A stretch of DNA of 64,000 bases, taken from contig CAVXTT010000008.1 of the NCBI GenBank assembly GCA_963764685.1, forward strand, positions 1 through 64,000, in the 5' to 3' direction. The notes under the pieces are model-generated. The model was not told the DNA's origin and searched no databases. It was given only the letters and a program-made list of their open reading frames with translations. Both the position numbers and the translations under genes were made by a program. The DNA comes from CAVXTT01 sp963764685 (GTDB lineage Bacteria > Bacteroidota > Ignavibacteria > Ignavibacteriales > Ignavibacteriaceae). Of this stretch, positions 26,736 through 35,031 are shown piece after piece; the stretch's first letter is position 1, and the number at the start of each line of letters is the position of its first letter.

Positions 26736-27164
26736 ATGAAACTGATAACAGGACTTTTAGCTTTGTTTTTATTTTCCGGATGTACCTGTACCACAAACCT
26801 GGAATATCATCCGGATCAGGATTTCCTAAGCGACCTTGGGTCAGAAAATAACCGTATTGCCGGGGATTTGTACCTGGATTATTTTGATCAGGATTTATCG
26901 GGTCTAACCTACGATTATTATCTTACTTTTATTACTAAGAACGAAGCCCCTTCTGCGGAAAGGTTTTCTACAATAGTGAAGAATGCAGATTACCATTATT
27001 TTATATCTCGAAAAGAATTCTTTGTCATAGCTTTATACTACAAAAAAGAAAATACGATAATATGCGATAATTCAGATACTTCGTTTCTCGATTCGTTAAA
27101 GGTATACCATACTAATGATTCTATTCCTGAATTATCACAATTCGCCCGCACATTAATTAAATAA
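26736..27164 (+). CDS. Predicted lipoprotein, last gene of phospholipase cassette
   Basis: The ATG at 26736 follows GGAG with six-base spacing, two bases after the stop of the phospholipase C gene, so the two are coupled. A GTG at 26724 would add four residues. The signal ends in the lipobox 'LFLFSGC'. The mature part of about 120 residues is acidic, with no recognised domain. As a lipid-anchored protein beside two phospholipases it might be an immunity or inhibitor protein, but this is only a suggestion. Confidence 0.72.
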   Translation: MKLITGLLALFLFSGCTCTTNLEYHPDQDFLSDLGSENNRIAGDLYLDYFDQDLSGLTYDYYLTFITKNEAPSAERFSTIVKNADYHYFISRKEFFVIALYYKKENTIICDNSDTSFLDSLKVYHTNDSIPELSQFARTLIK

Positions 27165-27568
27165 GTATGCCCTACTAAATCACTAAGTTACTAAGTCACA
27201 AAATGTTCAGTTCTTAGTTCTTGGTTCTTAGTTCCTGGTTTTTATTTTCTTATGTGCCCTATGCTGTCTTAACTATGTGCCTAATGTGGTAAAATGTCTT
27301 TTCCTAATTGGATGGACTGCCGGTTATCTCGATACATTTCCTCGCGGACCTGCCTACCGCAGGCAGGCTCGGAACACTCGATAACCTTAATTTTCTGAGG
27401 GATTAAAGGATTAACAGGATAATCTCAAAAACATTTCCCCTTCTGAGCCAAAACTCCAATACACTTTCCTTACTCCGTCCGCACGACCGCACCTCCGCAC
27501 GAAATGAATTATTAATAATAATAGTTGTAATAATAGAACCGCCTGTTTATTTTACCCCTACTTAAAGA
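27165..27568. other. Intergenic region made of dispersed repeat modules
   Basis: About 400 bases. It holds a heptamer array (27210-27244), the direct module 27263-27306, the inverted module 27317-27392 with an internal 7-bp hairpin CCTGCCT/AGGCAGG (27349-27367), and the CCGCAC family at 27475-27500. No gene. Confidence 0.6.
27210..27244 (+). repeat. Heptamer array GTTCTTR
   Basis: Five units in exact 7-bp register: GTTCTTA, GTTCTTG, GTTCTTA, GTTCCTG, GTTTTTA. The complement of the same array is at 32722-32749. Confidence 0.8.
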
Positions 27569-27964
27569 TTGGGCTTTACTTTGTTTGATTTCCAGTCAAA
27601 ATTCAAGCGGCAGATAGAGATATTAGGACTTTGTTTATCCGACCGTGTACCGAAACCGGTAAAGACATTTGATCTTGCCGGCATCTTCAATGTTGAAGAG
27701 CTGACCATTAAAAGAGACCTGCTCGATCTCCGCTCTTACGGTATCGATATCCACTCCCACAAAAAAACAGGCGTAACACTCGACAATCCCATACCCAAAG
27801 AAAAACTTTCCGACCTCATCCTTCATTACAGCAGTTTAAACCACGACCATTACCATCAGGACAAATGCACAAATTTATTAGTTGAAAAGCTCGGCACAAC
27901 GGCACTGGCGAACCTGGTGCTTCTGCAGCGCTGCATCGATAACAATGAAACCGCGCATGGTTGA
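27569..27964 (+). CDS. WYL-type transcriptional regulator, N-terminal part (frameshifted gene)
   Basis: The frame from a TTG at 27569 encodes about 130 residues with an HTH-like segment ('FDLAGIFNVEELTIKRDLLD') typical of the DeoR/WYL regulator N-terminus. It ends in a stop at 27964, exactly where the next frame takes over with the WYL domain. Removing one C near 27956 joins the two parts into one protein of about 295 residues. The start is uncertain, because no SD is visible. WYL regulators often sit with defence or mobile genes, which fits the cassette upstream. Confidence 0.65.
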   Translation: MGFTLFDFQSKFKRQIEILGLCLSDRVPKPVKTFDLAGIFNVEELTIKRDLLDLRSYGIDIHSHKKTGVTLDNPIPKEKLSDLILHYSSLNHDHYHQDKCTNLLVEKLGTTALANLVLLQRCIDNNETAHG

Positions 27965-28451
27965 TTACAACAAGGCGGGGGAGAGGATTGAAAGAGGTAA
28001 GCAGGTTGACCCTGTATTTATATTCCAGGGGGAAGGCAGCTACCGGCTGATTGTCCTTTCCGGCGGAAAAGTAAAGCAGCTGCTTGTTGATAAGATCTTA
28101 TCTGTAACCCCCACCGGGCGGAGGTTCAGGAGGGAGGAATACGATATAAGCGATCTATTCAGGTATGCCTGGAAAAGCTGGATAGGGAGCGACCGGTACT
28201 GTGTAAAATTGTGGATGTCCCCCTACTGGGCAGAAAAAGTAACTCCCCGTATGCTGGCAGGCGATCAGGTGATATTAACAAACGACGACGGCTCGATAAT
28301 ATTCCAATGCACTGTAAATTCTTTGAACGAGATCGCCGGCTGGATAGTAAGCAGGGGAGAAGGAATAAAAGTTATTGAACCGGAGGAGCTGAAGAATAAA
28401 GTGCTGGAACTGGCGGATGGGGTTATGAAGAATTATGCAAGTGTTAATTAA
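27957..28451 (+). CDS. WYL-type transcriptional regulator, C-terminal part (frameshifted gene)
   Basis: About 165 residues carrying a WYL sensor domain ('EGSYRLIVLSGGKVKQLLVD', about 28-47) and the following WCX region ending 'GWIVSRGEGIKVIEPEEL'. WYL domains bind ligands such as nucleic-acid fragments or nucleotides. The ATG at 27957 could allow separate translation, but continuity with the HTH part in the previous frame makes a one-base frameshift more likely. The next small gene follows after 30 bases. Confidence 0.7.
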   Translation: MVDYNKAGERIERGKQVDPVFIFQGEGSYRLIVLSGGKVKQLLVDKILSVTPTGRRFRREEYDISDLFRYAWKSWIGSDRYCVKLWMSPYWAEKVTPRMLAGDQVILTNDDGSIIFQCTVNSLNEIAGWIVSRGEGIKVIEPEELKNKVLELADGVMKNYASVN

Positions 28452-28481
28452 TTTTTTTCATAAAACAAATTTTGAGGGTTT

Positions 28482-28802
28482 ATGATAAGAATTACTATTA
28501 TACCTGAGGGGGATGAAAAACTATACGGTCTGATGATCAAAAAGGAACTGGACCTCCGAAAAAGAAAATTAGGTACCTTGCACAGAAAAGGTAAAAAGAA
28601 AAAAGATCAGGATAAATGGTTCCATACTAAAAAAGAAGGATGGATAAATTTTGAAAGTACCCTGGGCGGTGTTGTGGTTGCCACTATTCAATCCAAAAAC
28701 ACAGATAAGGAATGGGATTTATTAACCGCATTTGTAGGATTTATCTATCGCCATTTTAATAAACAGGTTAGAACCATTACACTGGATCTAAAAACCGGGT
28801 AA
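28482..28802 (+). CDS. Small basic hypothetical protein
   Basis: A 106-residue protein with GAGGG before the ATG. It has a Lys-rich middle ('HRKGKKKKDQDKWFHTKK') and a beta-rich C-terminus. No domain is recognised. Its position 30 bases after the WYL regulator suggests co-transcription. Confidence 0.6.
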   Translation: MIRITIIPEGDEKLYGLMIKKELDLRKRKLGTLHRKGKKKKDQDKWFHTKKEGWINFESTLGGVVVATIQSKNTDKEWDLLTAFVGFIYRHFNKQVRTITLDLKTG

Positions 28803-28904
28803 TTGAAAATAAGTGCTTCTCTCTTAGGAAAATTCCAGGAGACGAGGCATTTAGTTTTTTATTATATCTATAAAACGGAGTAATCCTGGTATATACTCCC
28901 GGAA

Positions 28905-28931
28905 ATAAAAACCCCCGCTAAGGAGCGGGGG
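28905..28931 (-). terminator. Intrinsic terminator downstream of the 29106 gene
   Basis: CCCCCGCT (28912-28919) pairs with AGCGGGGG (28924-28931) around AAGG. On the minus strand the stem is followed by TTTTTATTT, so it serves the minus-strand propeller gene about 175 bases upstream of it. Confidence 0.75.
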
Positions 28932-29105
28932 GAGGGGAAAATATGTATTCTGATTGGAGGCAGAATAAAACATTTTTTCCTGCTTCGAACTTAATAACCC
29001 TCCTGCTTAAATGCAAATTAAAAACATAAGTAAGCCGAGGGGTATCCTTCCTAGGAATTTTAAAGTTCTTTGATCAGAAAGGTTAACTTCTCCATTCCGG
29101 AATTT

Positions 29106-31310
29106 TTATTTCATCAGAGCCATCTTTTTTGTTTCAACAAAAGAGCCAACGCTTAATTGATAGAAGTATATTCCGCTTGGAAGACTTCCTGCATTCCACG
29201 TTATTTCATAACTACCTGCCGGTTTCTCTGTGCTGACAAGTGTTTCTATTTCATTTCCCAGGATATCAAAAACTTTTAATGTTACGTAGGACGTCCGGGG
29301 AAGAGAGTATTTTATAGTTGTCGAGGGGTTAAAAGGGTTTGGATAATTCTGTTTTAGCCCGAACTCCAATGGAACTGATTCAGTTTCATTTTCAACAGAT
29401 GTGGTTGAGTTAATACTTCTGAATATTCCTCCTTCGGTTGCTGCGTATACATACCCTTCGGGATCCATACCGAAAGTACGGATGATCTTGTTAGGCATTC
29501 CTTCATTTAAGGGATTCCAAATGCCGCCGCTGTCGGATGAATAGAATACTCCCGCCCCGTCTGTCCCCGCAAAAATATTTCCTGCCGGGCTAACCAGAAG
29601 GGAAGAGACGTTTTTATCGGGGACCAGCCCGCTGCTGACTTCAGTCCAGCTGTTACCTCCATCAGTAGACTTAAAAGCTCCTGCATTGCCTTCCCACCAG
29701 TAACCGGTGCCTGCGAAGATATCACCCCCTGAATTAAGCGCTACAGTCTGAACATTGGTATTTGTCAGACCGTTATTCATATCTATCCAGCTTTCGCCAT
29801 TATTCGTTGACTTGAATATGCCTCTTTCATAATCGCTTCCGGCATAAATATGACCACTTGAATTTATAGCCAGCGCTATCACGAGCTGATGCGTTAAACC
29901 ATTATTCTTTACAACCCAGGTTTCACCATTATCGGTAGATCTGAAAAGACCCCCGCTCCCGTAGTATGTACCCGCAAAAATATGATCGCTGGAATTTATC
30001 GCCAGAGCCCGGATATCGATATCACCAGTTAAACCGCTGCTCACTTCCGTCCAGTTTTCTCCGTTATTAGTTGACCGGAAAACAACTCCGCCGGTGCCCC
30101 ATACGTAATCTGTTCCGGCAAAGATATATCCGCTTGAATTTATTGCCAGGGCTCTGACATACTTACCCGTTAGACCGTTGTTAATTTCGGTCCAGGTATT
30201 CCCTTTATCCTCTGAGCGGAAGATCCCTATCCCGTAGGAACCTGCAAACATATCCCCTTCTGAGTTAAATACGAGAGAACGGATATCGACAGCTGCTAGT
30301 CCGTTATTTGTATGCAACCAGTTGTCCCCGTTATCGGCTGATCTGAAGATCCCTCCGTTAAAATAAGATCCGCTGAAAACATATCCGCCTGCAGCGGCCA
30401 GTGAAATTGAAAATGGAGTTGTTAAGCCGTTGTTTATTTGGGTCCAGTTATCACCGTTGTTTAGTGAACGGAATATGCCGTTGCCGTATGATCCTGCAAA
30501 TACATCATCATCAGAATTAACAGCAAGGGCATTGAAATTCTGTGAAAGTATTAAGCCGTTGTGCACCGCAGACCAGCTGCTGCCGTTATCTGTTGAACGG
30601 AAAACGCCGAGGTCTGTTCCCAGGAGGTCCATTCCCGCGAATATATAGCCACTGGAGTTTATGACTAAAGATATAGCCATCGGGTTTGTGAGGCCGTTAT
30701 TAACTTCAACCCAGTTCTCTCCGTTATCGGTCGAACGGAAAATCCTTCCTTCACCGGTTGTCCAGGTAGATGCCGCAGCAAAAATATGATCGCTTGAATT
30801 TACAGCTAAAGCCTGGACATAAGTTTTATCTCCTAGTCCGTTGTTTACAAGTGTCCAGCTTGCACCGTTATCTGTGGAGCGGAATATACCTCCTCCTTCA
30901 AATGTCCCTGCGAAGATAGTGTTGTTGGACGTAACAGCCACAGATCGTATTGCAGTAAATGTCAAGCCGTGATTCATTTGAGTCCAGTTGCTGCCGTTAT
31001 CGGTTGAAATGAAAATTCCATCCTCAGCAGTACCGGCTATAATGTTTCCGTTCGGACTGATTGCAAGCCCGTATATATCAGTTGCTGTAAGGCCGTTATT
31101 CATTCTCATCCAATTCTCCCCATTATCGGGTGACCGGAAAACACCTGCGGCTTTTGTCCCCGCGAAAATATTTCCTGATGAATCTACAGCCAATGTTCTA
31201 ACATCACCTCCGAAGGGACCACTAACCGCCTCCCAGAAATTTTGAGAGAACATATCATTATTAATGGTCAGTGCCGTAACCAGGATAAAAACAATATATA
31301 AACTTCTCAT
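29106..31310 (-). CDS. T9SS-exported BNR/sortilin-like propeller protein
   Basis: I start at the ATG at 31308-31310, which has GGAG six bases upstream; an ATG four codons earlier lacks one. The signal peptide (about 1-23) is followed by some fourteen repeats of about 45 residues with the core 'GIFRSTDNGENWTEVNNGL', an Asp-box (SxDxGxxW) propeller as in BNR/sortilin proteins. A T9SS type A sorting domain ends the protein ('QNYPNPFNPSTTIKYSLP'). It is likely a secreted or surface-bound binding protein, similar in plan to the 5147 and 60190 products but with a different repeat sequence. Confidence 0.88.
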   Translation of the reverse strand: MRSLYIVFILVTALTINNDMFSQNFWEAVSGPFGGDVRTLAVDSSGNIFAGTKAAGVFRSPDNGENWMRMNNGLTATDIYGLAISPNGNIIAGTAEDGIFISTDNGSNWTQMNHGLTFTAIRSVAVTSNNTIFAGTFEGGGIFRSTDNGASWTLVNNGLGDKTYVQALAVNSSDHIFAAASTWTTGEGRIFRSTDNGENWVEVNNGLTNPMAISLVINSSGYIFAGMDLLGTDLGVFRSTDNGSSWSAVHNGLILSQNFNALAVNSDDDVFAGSYGNGIFRSLNNGDNWTQINNGLTTPFSISLAAAGGYVFSGSYFNGGIFRSADNGDNWLHTNNGLAAVDIRSLVFNSEGDMFAGSYGIGIFRSEDKGNTWTEINNGLTGKYVRALAINSSGYIFAGTDYVWGTGGVVFRSTNNGENWTEVSSGLTGDIDIRALAINSSDHIFAGTYYGSGGLFRSTDNGETWVVKNNGLTHQLVIALAINSSGHIYAGSDYERGIFKSTNNGESWIDMNNGLTNTNVQTVALNSGGDIFAGTGYWWEGNAGAFKSTDGGNSWTEVSSGLVPDKNVSSLLVSPAGNIFAGTDGAGVFYSSDSGGIWNPLNEGMPNKIIRTFGMDPEGYVYAATEGGIFRSINSTTSVENETESVPLEFGLKQNYPNPFNPSTTIKYSLPRTSYVTLKVFDILGNEIETLVSTEKPAGSYEITWNAGSLPSGIYFYQLSVGSFVETKKMALMK

Positions 31311-31737
31311 TGCCTGCTCCATTTTATAATTTGTTAATATTCTTTAACTAAATCCGGTTTTTTCATCTTCGTATTCTTAAACGGTCAAAAAAGCATTATT
31401 CCGATAAAACCGGAATAAATTTATAAGAGCTATTGTAAAATCAGAATTTTCGATCACTATAGATGACATATCAAATTTCTGAATACCTTCGTTTCCGGAT
31501 GAAACTATTACCAATGTTATCAGAGATGAGCATTTTAATAGCGAGATCATTTGTCTCTTTTTCTTCTGAAGTTCAAATTAAAGAAAATATGGCAATCGTG
31601 CATTAATTATAAATGTCCGGTTGGAGATTTGTATCACAATTCCGAAGGCAAACTATCATTCCCCCTTGCGCAACCAATCTTTTGCATATATATTAGCAAC
31701 CAGAGGGTTGCGGATATAATTAATTAAAAACAAACAA
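31311..31737. other. Intergenic region between divergent genes
   Basis: About 425 AT-rich bases. The ArsR operator/promoter lies at its right end. Nothing else was recognised. Confidence 0.5.
31693..31720 (+). promoter_or_regulatory. Probable ArsR-type operator and promoter
   Basis: GCAACC (31696-31701) and GGTTGC (31706-31711) form an inverted repeat with a 4-base spacer, partly overlapping a likely -35 (TTAGCA, 31693). A perfect -10 TATAAT (31715-31720) follows at 16-base spacing, 17 bases before the ArsR ATG. Autorepression by the regulator is the simplest reading. Confidence 0.6.
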
Positions 31738-32055
31738 ATGAAAAGAGATATTTTCCAGGCGGTTGCCGATCCCACGAGACGAAGGATATTAAGCCTTACG
31801 GCATTAAGGGCAATGACGCCTAATGAGCTTGCTGAGAATTTCAATACTACCAGGCAGGCGGTTTCCAAGCATATAAGGATACTTGCCGAATGCAGTCTCC
31901 TGGAACAGGAACGTACCGGGAGGGAAATTTATTACCGCCTTAAGCCGGGGAAAATGAAACAATTCGATAAATGGCTTGAACCGTTCCGATTAATGTGGGA
32001 GGAACGATTCAGTGAGCTGGATAAATTATTAAAAGCAGATAAACATAAAAAATAA
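31738..32055 (+). CDS. ArsR-family winged-helix regulator
   Basis: A 105-residue protein beginning 'MKRDIFQAVADPTRRRILSL', the classic ArsR/SdpR N-terminus, with a recognition helix 'TRQAVSKHIRILAE' and wing 'GREIYYRLKPGK'. It has no obvious metal-binding cysteines in the helix, so it is more like the regulators paired with SRPBCC proteins than a metal sensor. The SRPBCC gene follows after 14 bases. An inverted repeat at 31696-31711 is its likely operator. Confidence 0.92.
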   Translation: MKRDIFQAVADPTRRRILSLTALRAMTPNELAENFNTTRQAVSKHIRILAECSLLEQERTGREIYYRLKPGKMKQFDKWLEPFRLMWEERFSELDKLLKADKHKK

Positions 32056-32069
32056 AAGGAGATAGTACG

Positions 32070-32561
32070 ATGGAATTCATTAAAGATCTGAAGAACAAAA
32101 AGATTTTTGTTAAAAGGGAATTCAGTGCTTCCCCTGAGGAAGTCTGGAAAGCATGGACCAGCAGCGAGATACTCGACCAGTGGTGGGCACCGAAACCCTG
32201 GAAAGCAAAAACAAAATCAATGGACTTCCGTGAAGGAGGATATTGGCTCTATGCGATGATGGGACCGGAAGGGGAACAGCACTTCGCCCGTGCGGATTAT
32301 GAAAAGATCGTCCCGTTCAAAAGCTTTGCCGGTCAGGATTCCTTCTGCGATGAAAAAGGAAACATCATTCCGGATCCCCCCGGCATGCACTGGAAAGCTG
32401 TTTTTGAGAAATCCGGCTCCGGTACTGTGGTAAGCGTCGAGATCACATTCAAAAAAGAAGCAGATCTTGAGAAAATTATCGAGATGGGCTTTAAAGAAGG
32501 GTTTACCGCTGCGCTTGGTAACCTTGATGAAATATTTGAAAAACAGTACCAAAAAGGTTAA
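32070..32561 (+). CDS. SRPBCC (AHSA1-like) domain protein
   Basis: A 163-residue protein of the START/Bet v1-like superfamily, AHSA1 branch: 'VKREFSASPEEVWKAWTSSE' at the start, 'WWAPKPWKAKTKSMDFREGG', and a C-terminal helix 'GFTAALGNLDEIF'. These proteins form a cavity for a hydrophobic ligand. AAAAGGAGAT precedes the ATG. The ArsR-SRPBCC pairing is a widespread two-gene operon; the ligand is not known. Confidence 0.9.
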   Translation: MEFIKDLKNKKIFVKREFSASPEEVWKAWTSSEILDQWWAPKPWKAKTKSMDFREGGYWLYAMMGPEGEQHFARADYEKIVPFKSFAGQDSFCDEKGNIIPDPPGMHWKAVFEKSGSGTVVSVEITFKKEADLEKIIEMGFKEGFTAALGNLDEIFEKQYQKG

Positions 32562-32721
32562 GTGCTGATGTGCGGAAATGCGGAAGTGCGGAGCTTTGAA
32601 GGTGCCGGCACATTTCTCACTTTAAACCATTGGGCTAAAGCCCGGTTTGTTGAGTAAGCTTTCAACGATCTGAAGATCGTGGCAATTCCTTGAAGACCCC
32701 CTGGGTTCTGCTGATTTTAAC

Positions 32722-32749
32722 TAAAAACCAAGAACTAAGAACCAAGAAC
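32722..32749 (-). repeat. Heptamer array, complement of GTTCTTR
   Basis: TAAAAAC, CAAGAAC, TAAGAAC and CAAGAAC in exact 7-bp register, the reverse complement of the array at 27210-27244. Confidence 0.75.
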
Positions 32750-32859
32750 CGCACTAAACTCTCAAAATAAATTAGATTTTACGCCAACTTTTCCCCTCCC
32801 CGGTTGTATTTACATAAAACATTTGCATTAGTTTCCAGGAAAATTAAGGGTTGTATATA

Positions 32860-33126
32860 TTGGTACCATTTTCAACTACTCAGAAAGTAAATTTGAGCAG
32901 AAAAGCATTCTGCCGGTTAATAAATAGTTATCTGCAGGATAAAATCAGTGCAGAGGAATTCTGGACTGAGCATAAAAAGCTGGATATGACGTTTATCTCA
33001 ATCGCTGCAAAGTCTGACAGGATAAATCCCATAAATATATTATTAGAACAGGGCTCGCAGGATTCCTGGACAAGGAGATCAACAATGCTCTCAGGGAACG
33101 TCGGCGGGAATTTTCCTTCGGAATAA
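32860..33126 (+). CDS. Doubtful small protein, possible truncated gene
   Basis: A TTG at 32860 with AAGGG nine bases upstream gives 88 codons. The segment 'CRLINSYLQDKISAEEFW' looks genuine and faintly resembles the N-terminal helix of colicin-immunity-like proteins, but the C-terminal half has no such character. It may be a truncated gene. The surroundings are repeat-rich. Confidence 0.3.
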   Translation: MVPFSTTQKVNLSRKAFCRLINSYLQDKISAEEFWTEHKKLDMTFISIAAKSDRINPINILLEQGSQDSWTRRSTMLSGNVGGNFPSE

Positions 33127-33260
33127 TTTAAGAAAAGTGTGCGGTCGTATCCCGGTCCGTAGTTGTTGATAGCTGCGGAAATTCGTGAAGGTATAAAACG
33201 TGCGGATATTACCTGCCTGCTTGGCAGGCTCTCGAATTATCGAGCCATCAAACTAAATTT

Positions 33261-33713
33261 TTACTTTTTGTATTCTTTCAAGTATCCCTTAAATTCGATC
33301 CGGTGAGATTCCTCCATCGCAAGTAACCTTATACATAGATCCTGGGTAACATAATCTTTCCCTTCGCACAATCTAATTAGTTTATTATACTGTTCGATAG
33401 CCCCCTCTTCAGCTTTGATCACTCCCTCGATTACTGAGATAACATCAGTTGTATCCTCTTTTGTTTGCAGGGAACTCTGGGTAGGTTTAAAATTCTCAGA
33501 GCCTGGGACCGTACCACCGAGCTCTTTTATTCTTTTAGCGAGCGATTGTGCGTGCCCGATCTCTTCAGTTATATCAACCGCTAAAGATTTTTTTATCTCC
33601 TCTGCCCTTACCCCGTCAAGGTTTACAGAATTTGATATATAATTGATTACAGTTTCTATTTCCATCCAATAGCTCTTAACGAGGTTCTGGATTATTTTAT
33701 TATTTTCTGCCAT
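33261..33713 (-). CDS. Ferritin-like di-iron domain protein
   Basis: A 150-residue, all-helical protein with evenly spaced ligand-like Glu/His motifs in four helices: 'YWMEIETVINY', 'EEIGHAQSLAKR', 'AEEGAIEQYNKL' and 'MEESHRIEF'. This is the pattern of ferritin-like di-iron proteins of the bacterioferritin/rubrerythrin-like group. Probable roles are iron handling or oxidative-stress protection. The stop codon of the upstream (higher-coordinate) phosphorylase gene is 12 bases from its ATG, so the two may be co-transcribed. Confidence 0.85.
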   Translation of the reverse strand: MAENNKIIQNLVKSYWMEIETVINYISNSVNLDGVRAEEIKKSLAVDITEEIGHAQSLAKRIKELGGTVPGSENFKPTQSSLQTKEDTTDVISVIEGVIKAEEGAIEQYNKLIRLCEGKDYVTQDLCIRLLAMEESHRIEFKGYLKEYKK

Positions 33714-33725
33714 TTCTATCTCCTC

Positions 33726-34847
33726 TTATATTATTTTTTTAATTAGATCAGGTATTACCGGTTTGGTTTCAGTTACTTTGAGTGATCTGTGAATACGCTC
33801 ACTCGCTGCATTAATTCCATCTTTTGAATCAGAGAAAAGCTCAGCCAAGAGGTTTTGTTTTGTAACCTTATCACCGATTTTAGCATAGAATATTATTCCG
33901 GCCTTAGGGTCAACATTATCATCTTTTACCTTTCGCCCCGCACCAAGCTCAACTGCCGCCATACCTATTTCATAAGTATCAAGGGTACTTACATATCCCT
34001 GTTCGCTAACATAAACTTTCTCTGAATAATCTGCTTCTGGGTATTTCTCAGGTTTTTCTATAAAAGTAATATCACCTTCCTGCTGCCTGACAATTTCTAT
34101 AAATTTTTTGTAAGCTGCACCGCTTTTGATCAACTCCTCCGATTTTTTAATTCCCTCATCAAGGTCAGCAGCCTTATTTGCTAATAAAAGCATTGCACCT
34201 GATAAATATAAACTGAGCCGGGAAAGATCACTATTAGTTTCTTCACCTTTAAGGATTTTTACGCATTCTGCAACTTCCAGCCAGTTGCCAATGTTTTTGC
34301 CGAGAGGCTGGTTCATATCTGTTATAAAAGCGATAACTTTTTTGTTGAAGGACATTGCGGTATCTATTAATGATAAAGCCAGGGCCTCAGCATCTTCCAT
34401 CTTTTTCATAAAAGCCCCGGAGCCGGTTTTAATATCAAGCACGAGACCGTCAATTCCTTCCGCAAGCTTCTTGCTCATTATGCTTGCAGTTATCAGGGGT
34501 ATTGATTCCACAGTAGAGGTTACATCACGCAAAGCATAGATCTGTTTGTCCGCAGGTGCAATATCGGCGGTTTGTCCCATCATTACCACGCCGGATTTTT
34601 TAAGGACATTCAGAAACCGGGTAAATGTAAGATTGGTCTGGAAACCAGGTATTGCTTCAAGTTTATCGAGAGTTCCCCCTGTATGTCCTAATCCCCTGCC
34701 GGAGATCATTGGAACAATTATTCCTGCAGCAGCAGCAACAGGTGCAATAATCAATGAGGTTTTATCTCCCACTCCCCCGGTTGAATGCTTATCAATTTTA
34801 ATCCCTTCCAATTCAGAAAGGTCAGCCGTTATTCCGCTATTGAGCAT
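33726..34847 (-). CDS. Pyrimidine-nucleoside/thymidine phosphorylase, main part (frameshifted gene)
   Basis: This is the larger part of a nucleoside phosphorylase that cleaves pyrimidine nucleosides with phosphate to give base plus (deoxy)ribose-1-phosphate. The motif 'DKHSTGGVGDKTSLI' (phosphate and nucleoside binding) is intact, as are 'AEGIDGLVLDIKTGSGAFMK' and the C-terminal domain. The N-terminal 64 residues are encoded in another frame at 34837-35031. One extra C in TTTCCTT (about 34860, read on the minus strand) causes the shift. Restored length is about 433 residues, normal for the family. Confidence 0.88.
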   Translation of the reverse strand: MLNSGITADLSELEGIKIDKHSTGGVGDKTSLIIAPVAAAAGIIVPMISGRGLGHTGGTLDKLEAIPGFQTNLTFTRFLNVLKKSGVVMMGQTADIAPADKQIYALRDVTSTVESIPLITASIMSKKLAEGIDGLVLDIKTGSGAFMKKMEDAEALALSLIDTAMSFNKKVIAFITDMNQPLGKNIGNWLEVAECVKILKGEETNSDLSRLSLYLSGAMLLLANKAADLDEGIKKSEELIKSGAAYKKFIEIVRQQEGDITFIEKPEKYPEADYSEKVYVSEQGYVSTLDTYEIGMAAVELGAGRKVKDDNVDPKAGIIFYAKIGDKVTKQNLLAELFSDSKDGINAASERIHRSLKVTETKPVIPDLIKKII

Positions 34848-35031
34848 TGCATCGGTAAGGAAAGGAAGTTTCCTCCTTACTCATCCCGTTAAGATAAACT
34901 GCCATCAGAAATGAAGAAAACTGATAATCGGGAATCTTACCGTGTGTAAAAGAGCGGATCATAAAATCAACTTCATCCCTGGTAAGGGTTGCTTTGTCTC
35001 TTTTTTTCCTGATTATCTCTAAAGGGATCAT
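34837..35031 (-). CDS. Pyrimidine-nucleoside/thymidine phosphorylase, N-terminal fragment
   Basis: This fragment encodes the first helices of the phosphorylase alpha domain ('IPLEIIRKKRDKATLTRDEV', then 'GMSKEET'). After the frameshift it reads a short nonsense tail and stops. With the one-base repair it continues as 'ETSFLTDAMLNSG' into the main part. If the shift is real the enzyme is inactive, because the truncated fragment lacks the catalytic residues. Confidence 0.85.
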   Translation of the reverse strand: MIPLEIIRKKRDKATLTRDEVDFMIRSFTHGKIPDYQFSSFLMAVYLNGMSKEETSFPYRCNAQ

